From assembly GCA_016703335.1 (NCBI GenBank), contig JADJCG010000033.1:1-21569 (forward strand): DNA of 21,569 nucleotides. Reading direction: 5' to 3'. Every line of letters begins with the position of its first letter. Within the stretch, counting starts at the first letter, position 1. Source of the DNA: Caulobacteraceae bacterium. Lineage in GTDB: Bacteria; Pseudomonadota; Alphaproteobacteria; Caulobacterales; Aquidulcibacteraceae. Below, in pieces: positions 16,178 to 21,569 of this stretch. The position numbers and the translations under genes were made by a program. The notes below the pieces were generated by a model. The model saw nothing but the letters and a program-made list of their open reading frames with translations. It searched no databases and was not told the origin of the DNA.

Positions 16178-17086
16178 CCGCCAACCACATCACCAATCGT
16201 CGCCCGTTTGGAAGAGGTTGCGAAATCCTATTCCGGACAGTCCGTGCTGAAAGGGTTCGACTTCGCGCTTGAGGCGGGATCAGTGGTCGCGCTGCTCGGC
16301 CCAAACGGGGCTGGCAAATCCACAGTCGCGGGTTTGATCACCGGCCGCCTCGCCGCCGACGCTGGCGCCGTGAACTTGTTCGATCGCGATCCCCGCGATC
16401 CCGAATCACGAGCGCGTATGGGCGTGATGTTGCAGGCGGCGGGGTTGCCAGAGGCGTTGACCGTCGCCGAAGCGATTGATCTGCACGCCGGCTACTTCAA
16501 GCGCCGCTTAAAGACGAGGGATGTGCTGGAGCAAGCCGGCCTTAGCGCGCTCGCCAAACGACGCTGCGACAAGCTCTCGGGTGGTGAACAACGCCGGGTG
16601 CATTTCGCGCTGGCCATCGCTGGCGCGCCGGATTTCCTGGTGCTCGACGAACCGACGACCGGTTTCGACCCAGACTCGCGCCGCGCTATGTGGCGCCTCG
16701 TGCGCGACAAAGCTGATGCCGGTGTCGCCGTGCTGCTAGCCACCCATCACATGGACGAAGCTGATGCGCTGGCGGATCGCATCGTCGTTATTGCCGACGG
16801 CAGGATCATCGCCGATGGCCCGCCCGCTGCGATCAAAGCGAAGGTTGCAGGCTCGACCATTCGCATCCGAACCACGCTTTCACCTGCGCATCTGCAGATG
16901 TTGCCCGGCGCTTCGAAAGTCGATCAGCGCGGCGCAGATACAGCGATCCTGACCACCAACGCACGCGCCACGCTCGAAGCTCTATTCGGCGCCGATCCGG
17001 CGCTCACCGATTTCGAAGTCGCCAGCGCCTCGCTCGAAGATGCGCTCGCCGACATCATCGCCAACACAGTGAAGGAGGCCGCATAA
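16169..17086 (+). CDS. ABC exporter ATP-binding protein
   Basis: The 305-residue ATPase carries all motifs: Walker A GPNGAGKST (44-52), Q-loop Q89, signature LSGGEQRR (136-143), Walker B FLVLDEPT (156-163, with catalytic E161) and H-loop H193 (ATHHMDEAD). The C-terminal 90 residues form the accessory region seen in DrrA/CcmA-like ATPases of ABC-2 exporters. It powers the membrane protein encoded next: the TAA overlaps the permease ATG (TAATG), indicating coupled translation. Substrate is unknown; antibiotic, lipid or peptide export are all possible for this type. The GTG at 16175 may be the real start. Confidence 0.95.
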   Translation: MPVPPTTSPIVARLEEVAKSYSGQSVLKGFDFALEAGSVVALLGPNGAGKSTVAGLITGRLAADAGAVNLFDRDPRDPESRARMGVMLQAAGLPEALTVAEAIDLHAGYFKRRLKTRDVLEQAGLSALAKRRCDKLSGGEQRRVHFALAIAGAPDFLVLDEPTTGFDPDSRRAMWRLVRDKADAGVAVLLATHHMDEADALADRIVVIADGRIIADGPPAAIKAKVAGSTIRIRTTLSPAHLQMLPGASKVDQRGADTAILTTNARATLEALFGADPALTDFEVASASLEDALADIIANTVKEAA

Positions 17087-17838
17087 TGTCCACTCTCGTC
17101 GCCGCCGCGCCTGGCGTGTACGTACGGGAAGCCAGCGCGGAAGTCATCAAGTCCGCGCGCACGCCCCAATTTATCATCCCAACCATCGTATTGCCGCCCG
17201 CCTTCTACGCGCTCTTTGCGCTCGGCATGGGTAATGGCAATATCGAAATGGCAACGCACACGTTGGCGACGTTCGGCGTGTTCGCCGTGATGGGCCCCGC
17301 CCTCTTCGGCTTCGGGGCCAATGTCGCCGGCGAGCGTGAGAGCGGCCAACTCGAACTGAAACGGATTTCGCCGATGCCCGCCGGCGCTCACATCGCCGCC
17401 AAGCTGGTGGCGACGATCGTGTTCAGCGTGATCGCTTTCGCGATTATCTATGGTCTCGCCGTCTTCGCTGGCGTGCGTCTGAGCCCGGGGCAGTGGGCCA
17501 TGGTGACGAGCGTGCACGTGATCGCGGTGCTGCCGTTTGCGCTCATCGGGCTGGGCTTCGGCTATCGTCTTGGCCAGAAGGGCGCGATTGCGATCGCCAA
17601 CGTTGTTTTCCTCGCCATGGCGGTGATGGGCGGTCTATGGATGCCGGTCGCGGTGCTGCCGGAGGTGATCCAGACCATTGCTTGGGCGCTGCCCTCCTAT
17701 CATCTGGGCGAACTCGCCCTGATGGCGGTCGGCCAAAGCGACGCTGCAAACCTTTGGCTCCACGCCGGGCCGCTCGCGTTAATCACATTGGCAGCTGCGA
17801 TCTTCGCTTGGACAGGCCAAGGCCGTCACGCCGCTTGA
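17086..17838 (+). CDS. ABC-2 type exporter permease
   Basis: The 250-residue membrane protein has about six helices (for example QFIIPTIVLPPAFYALFALG, THTLATFGVFAVMGPALFGF, LVATIVFSVIAFAIIYGLAV, VIAVLPFALIGLGFGY, VVFLAMAVMGGLWMPVAVLP and LALITLAAAIFAW). Between the second and third lies the coupling-type segment GERESGQLELKRISPMPA, characteristic of ABC-2 permeases, which contacts the ATPase. GGAGG lies about 9 nt before the ATG within the end of the ATPase gene. Its stop is 32 bp before the kinase start, so the exporter and two-component genes form one transcription unit. Confidence 0.93.
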   Translation: MSTLVAAAPGVYVREASAEVIKSARTPQFIIPTIVLPPAFYALFALGMGNGNIEMATHTLATFGVFAVMGPALFGFGANVAGERESGQLELKRISPMPAGAHIAAKLVATIVFSVIAFAIIYGLAVFAGVRLSPGQWAMVTSVHVIAVLPFALIGLGFGYRLGQKGAIAIANVVFLAMAVMGGLWMPVAVLPEVIQTIAWALPSYHLGELALMAVGQSDAANLWLHAGPLALITLAAAIFAWTGQGRHAA

Positions 17839-17870
17839 CCGCGATCGAGATTTGCGTGGAGTCTCCCGCC

Positions 17871-18965
17871 ATGGCGAAGCAAGAGCGGCAGGAACGAACC
17901 CGTCCGAAGTGGTTCAGCATCGACGGCCCCTACATCTGGCTGGCGTACCTGCCGCTCTTCTTCATCCCCTGGTTCTTCAGCACGCCGACGACGCCGCAAA
18001 TCGTCGGCGGGCTTGTTGGCCTGCTCGTGTTCCTTGGCCTCTATTTCGCATCGATCCCCTCCACCGGCGCGCGCCTCATCGGCTACGCAGCAGCGACGCT
18101 CGTTCTGGCCTTCGCACTGGCCTACACGCACAGCAATTGGACAGTCATCGCCATTTATGCCGCGGCGATGATCGGCGAGCTGCGCCCAACGCGGCGCGCG
18201 GGCGTGTTTCTCACCGCCTTCGCCATTGCCACCCTCGCCGTTGGCATCGCCCTCCAGCAACACCCATTCTATTGGGCCTTCGGCGTCTTCTTCATGGTGA
18301 TGGTCGGCGTCGCCAACATCTCCCGCGCCGCCCTTGAGGATAAGAACCGCGCGCTCGCCAACGCGCAGGACGAGGTCAAGCAAATGGCCGCGACCGCCGA
18401 GCGCGAACGCATCGGCCGCGATCTGCACGATCTGTTGGGCCGCACGCTGACGCTCATCGCCATCAAGGCCGATCTCGCCGTCAAGCTCTCGCCGCGCGAT
18501 CCCACGCGGGCGGAAAGAGAGATGCGCGAGGTCGCCGCGGCCGCGCGCGATGCGTTGGCGGAAGTGCGCGCCGCGGTCGCGGGTATGACTGGCGCAACAC
18601 TTGGTCGAGAAATCGCTAGCGCTCAAAGCGCACTTGCCGCCGCCGGCATCGCTTGCATCGTCGAGGGCGACGCCGAAGAGATCGAGCAAGGCGCCGGCGC
18701 AGTGCTCGCCATGGCGCTGCGCGAGGCGATCACCAATGTCATCCGCCATTCCGGCGCCCGCACCTGCCGCATTATACTCACGAGCGGCGCAAGCGGTCTG
18801 GAACTCACCGTCAGCGACGATGGTGATGGCGAAGCGGTGCGCGAAGGCGGCGGCATTGGCGGCGTCCGCTCGCGCTTGGCTGCGGCAGGCGGCGGTCTGA
18901 GCGTCACCGGCGACGCCGGCGGCACGCAATTGGTTGCGCGGGTGCCGCTGGAAGCATCCGCATGA
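17871..18965 (+). CDS. Sensor histidine kinase, DesK/NarL-type (HisKA_3)
   Basis: The 364-residue kinase starts with about five or six membrane helices (residues 22-150) and almost no extracytoplasmic loop, suggesting it senses the membrane or works with the exporter. A coiled linker (155-178) leads to the HisKA_3 phosphoacceptor helix ERERIGRDLHDLLG with H186, then an ATPase domain with N-box REAITNVIRHSGA (N289), G1 DDGDGE and GGIGGVRSRLAAAGG. GGAG lies about 9 nt before ATG 17871. Its TGA overlaps the regulator's ATG (ATGA). The layout ABC exporter, HisKA_3 kinase and LuxR-type regulator resembles LiaSR/DesKR-like envelope or lipid stress systems. The signal is inference. Confidence 0.93.
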   Translation: MAKQERQERTRPKWFSIDGPYIWLAYLPLFFIPWFFSTPTTPQIVGGLVGLLVFLGLYFASIPSTGARLIGYAAATLVLAFALAYTHSNWTVIAIYAAAMIGELRPTRRAGVFLTAFAIATLAVGIALQQHPFYWAFGVFFMVMVGVANISRAALEDKNRALANAQDEVKQMAATAERERIGRDLHDLLGRTLTLIAIKADLAVKLSPRDPTRAEREMREVAAAARDALAEVRAAVAGMTGATLGREIASAQSALAAAGIACIVEGDAEEIEQGAGAVLAMALREAITNVIRHSGARTCRIILTSGASGLELTVSDDGDGEAVREGGGIGGVRSRLAAAGGGLSVTGDAGGTQLVARVPLEASA

Positions 18966-19568
18966 TCCGTGTGGTGATCGCGGAGGATCAGGCGTTGGTG
19001 CTCGGCGCGCTCGCGGCGTTGCTGTCGCTCGAGCGCGATATCGAAATCGTCGCACGCGTCGGCGATGGGGCATCGGCGTTAGACGCAGTGCTTACTCACA
19101 AACCCGACATCCTACTCTCCGACATCGAGATGCCCGGCCTTTCCGGTCTCGATGTGGCTGAGGCGATCGCCAAAGAACAGCTCGCCACCAAAGTGTTCAT
19201 CGTCACCACCTTTGGCCGCGCTGGCTATCTGCGCCGCGCCATGGACGCGGGTGTGCGCGGCTATCTGTTGAAGGACGCGCCGGCGGACGTGTTGGCGACA
19301 GCGATCCGCAAAGTGGCGGCGGGCGGACGGGCCATTGCGCCAGAATTGGCGGAAGCCGCATGGGACGCGCCGACCAATCCCTCTCCGACCGCGAGCGCGA
19401 CGTCCTGCGCCTTGCCGACGAAGGTCGCTCAAACAAAAAAACATCGCCCGCGCGCTTGATCTCTCTCCCGGCACCGTGCGCAATTATCTCTCGGAAGCCT
19501 CCACTAAGCTCGGCGCTGCCAGCCGCATCGAGGCGGGCCGCATCGCGCGCGATAGGGGCTGGCTCTGA
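18962..19568 (+). pseudogene. Response regulator (NarL/DesR type) with two frameshifts before the DNA-binding domain
   Basis: The receiver domain is complete: acidic pair E8/D9, phosphoacceptor D54 (LLSDIEMPG), T82/T83 and K104 (YLLKDAPADV). The frame is then lost near 19366, where SLSDRERDVLRLADEGRSN continues in a second frame. It changes again at a seven-A run (19435-19441), after which a third frame gives IARALDLSPGTVRNYLSEAS, TKLGAASRIEAGRIARDRGW and the stop. Both changes equal a one-base loss, and adding two bases gives a normal 202-residue LuxR-type regulator. As written, the product lacks its helix-turn-helix. Because the cognate kinase and exporter are pristine, assembly error is at least as likely as true inactivation. 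Confidence 0.9.
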
Positions 19569-19660
19569 CATGATCTTTGTCACCCGCATGTGCTGACCGC
19601 CTGCACTGCCGTTCACCCTCACGCTCGCATCATCCTCGTCACTGGACAGGGAGCGCGACA

Positions 19661-20666
19661 ATGCGGTGGAAAAACGGGTTGGCGGTTACGACGATCGTTG
19701 CGGTGCTGGTAGGCGGCGCCGCGATGTTCAAGTTTCTCGCGCCCGAGAACTACGGGCTGCCGCAGATTGAAGTGCTGGATCCTGGCCCGACTGGCGTGCG
19801 AGTCGAGGAAGCCGATCTCTTTGGAAACTACTATCCCGCCGCCGGTGCCGGCGATCACCCCGGCATCTTATTGCTAGGCGGCTCCGAAGGCGGACTTGGG
19901 CGCGGCGTGAAACACATGGCGTTGGCGCTGCAAAGCGAAGGCTTCAGCGTTTTTCAGCTCGCCTATTTCGGTGCACCCGGCACGCCCGATTCACTCGAAC
20001 GCATTCCGCTAGAGCTCTTCGACCGTGGCCTCGCCTGGCTCGGTGCGCAGCCAGGCGTTAACTCGGAACGCCTAGCGCTCGTCGGCGGCTCGAAGGGCGC
20101 CGAAGCGGTGCTGCTCGTCGCAACGCGCCATCCAGAGCTGCGCGCCGTTGTCGCCGGCATGCCAACGAGCGTGGTGTGGAACGGCATCAACTGGCAGCGC
20201 GGCGGTCAAAGCGAGAGTTCGTCATGGACGAGCGGCGGGGCGGACGTCCCCGACCATGCCGTTCTCAGCTTGGAATCAAACCGAAGGCGTGATCAGCGTC
20301 TATCGCTCCGTCGAAGATCCAACCCAACGCAATGCAGCCGAGCGCGCTGCCATTCCGATCGAACGCGCACGCGCCGCGACCATGCTTGTCTGCGGCGAAG
20401 CTGAAACAATGTGGCCCGCCTGCCCGATGTCAAGCGCCGTCGCTGCGCGTGCGGCCGAGCGCGGCGGACCGCGGTGCGTTCTCGCTTACGCCGACGCGGG
20501 CCATCTCGTCTTCGGTCCGCCCGTCCCGCGCGATAACGCGTTCTATCAACGCCTCGACATGCTCGGCGGCACTATCGAAGGCAACGCCGCTGCTCGCGCT
20601 GACAGCTGGCCCCGCATTGTTGCTTTCCTGCGAGAAGCTACGACGCCGACGCTCCCAGCCAACTGA
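19661..20666 (+). pseudogene. BAAT/dienelactone-type alpha/beta hydrolase with one frameshift
   Basis: From ATG 19661 the protein begins with an uncleaved anchor or signal (LAVTTIVAVLVGGAAMF). An alpha/beta hydrolase follows: GILLLGGSEGGLGRGV (oxyanion region), FSVFQLAYFGAPGTP, and the nucleophile elbow LALVGGSKGAEAVLLVA with S144, whose SKGAE context matches the BAAT_C acyl-CoA thioesterase/acyltransferase family. An extra C in the run at 20248-20251 shifts the frame; the other frame continues TMPFSAWNQTEGVISVY, then MLVCGEAETMWPACPMSS and YADAGHLVFGPP, whose Asp/Glu and His complete the triad. Without the extra base the protein has 334 residues. It follows the two-component genes by about 90 bp and may be cotranscribed. 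Substrate unknown. Confidence 0.85.
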
Positions 20667-20716
20667 GAAGGGAGTTCGGCGAGTGGCCGATATGGGCCAA
20701 CGCGCGTCATCGCGCC

Positions 20717-20797
20717 AATTTTCTCGCGACTGGCTCTCTCGATTGCGGTCAGTGGCTTGCGCGCAGCGGCGTGTTGTCGCCGAAAGTGGACGCTCGA
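20717..20797 (+). repeat. Dispersed intergenic repeat, copy C
   Basis: This is the best-preserved copy: AATTTTCTCGCGACTGG, the 20-mer shared with copy A (20734-20753), then the hairpin core CGGCGTGTTGTCGCCG (20767-20782) and AAAGTGGACGCTCG. It starts about 50 bp after the hydrolase stop on the same strand. Confidence 0.8.
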
Positions 20798-21569
20798 TAA
20801 TCCTGCGTCATCATTTAGCCTTCTGGCCTTTCGCGCGGCTTGGAACGAAGCTTGGCGGCTGGACAGTTAATCTCCAAAGATGCATCAAGAACGCCGGCGA
20901 CCAGGAACGTGGCGTTACGCGTCGAAGATGCGATTGTAGCGAAGCGCGCCAGCGTCATCCTGCGAGAAACTATTCAGTAGCCGTGCGCCAGGACTCAGGC
21001 GTCGCCCGCGCCGCAATGGCCTCAATGGGATCGATTACCGCTTGCCCCTCCATGCCAGCGGGGAAGAAGAGCGCGAATGAAAGACGCGGTGCGGCCCGAG
21101 TTTTGGATAAGGCGTACATCCCAGATGGGCGGCTTCGAGCTCCGATCCGCGCGATCAAACTATCCCCGATGACTCGAGCCGCGGCCTCATCGCCTGCGTC
21201 GACGATCGAATTCAAGCGAGCAGCCTAAACGCTCCGCTGATTCCGATCTGTTAGAGCCGACGGTTCCGCCCGCCCGCAGGCGTTCTGGTTCTTAACCCCG
21301 CTCGTCAATCACGGAGCAAGCCGAAACTGCCAATGGCAGCCCGGCTCTGTTCGTGCCACTTTTCATCATGCAGTGCACTGTCGCGACCTCGCCGAGCCCG
21401 GGACACTCAGCAGGAGGTTCAAACACTAAACGCGCGAGCCCCTTGGTGGCCCCTCAAGCGAGCGTAGGCCAAAGCGTGCGCTCTTAGCTGGAAGATCGCC
21501 CCGCGAACGCGAGCGGCGCCTCACCGCAAGTTTGCGGCTCGTCAAAAGCCGCGTTAGATCGTTTCCGGG
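20798..21569. other. Long stretch without a recognisable gene
   Basis: The only moderately gene-like frame is minus 20970-21215 (81 codons, containing APRLSFALFFPAGMEGQAVI and DPIEAIAARATPESW). It could be the tail of a decayed protein, but I do not recognise it and it lacks a clear start signal. The last 330 bp show no frame, RNA or repeat that I can identify. Confidence 0.4.

Noticed and set aside
15970..16188. 72-codon minus ORF with hydrophobic tail
   Set aside because: It has a weak GTG start, overlaps the well-supported ATPase start and has no ribosome site.
17826..19073. 415-codon minus-strand ORF
   Set aside because: It is a shadow of the histidine kinase and response regulator, common in high-GC DNA.
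1..21569. CRISPR array, rRNA or tRNA genes
   Set aside because: No regularly spaced short repeats and no recognisable rRNA or tRNA sequences were seen on reading; the only repeat family is irregularly spaced.

Overview
High-GC DNA, most likely from an alphaproteobacterium. The gene set fits: a DUF1499 protein, the TIGR04282/TIGR04283 glycosyltransferase pair, a TMEM175-type channel, a short tyrosine recombinase and a DesK-like sensor kinase beside an ABC-2 exporter. The genus cannot be fixed from sequence alone.

Positions 1-10540 are mostly a gene graveyard. Conventional ORFs here are shadows; pieces of known families appear only when frames are joined. In order: kdpA (-, cut by the left edge) and a kdpF-like remnant; an unrecognised remnant; msrB (+); a dead leftward operon (read right to left: TIGR04283 glycosyltransferase, TIGR04282/DUF2064 transferase, DUF1499 membrane protein, sterol desaturase-family hydroxylase); a dead rightward operon (TVP38/TMEM64 protein and FAD-dependent disulfide oxidoreductase, both with large internal deletions, then an MTA phosphorylase-type gene); two leftward radical SAM genes, one intact and one frameshifted; and a DUF547 protein with one frameshift. 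Together they look like a decayed pathway of the kind annotated as arsenosugar biosynthesis. That function is inference.

Positions 10541-16168 mix intact and lightly damaged genes: a TMEM175-like channel (-), an XRE-cupin regulator (+), a tyrosine recombinase (+), an unknown two-TM protein (-), a small unknown gene (+), a c-type cytochrome lipoprotein (+) and an exported cupin-like protein (-).

Positions 16169-20666 hold a tight rightward operon: ABC ATPase, ABC-2 permease, histidine kinase and response regulator, followed by a BAAT/dienelactone-type hydrolase. The first three are intact. The response regulator and the hydrolase carry single-base frameshifts, some in homopolymers, so either recent decay or assembly error is possible.

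A dispersed intergenic repeat with a small hairpin core occurs at least five times, always on the + strand (about 1304, 13899, 14455, 15927 and 20717). I found no rRNA, tRNA, CRISPR array or insertion sequence.
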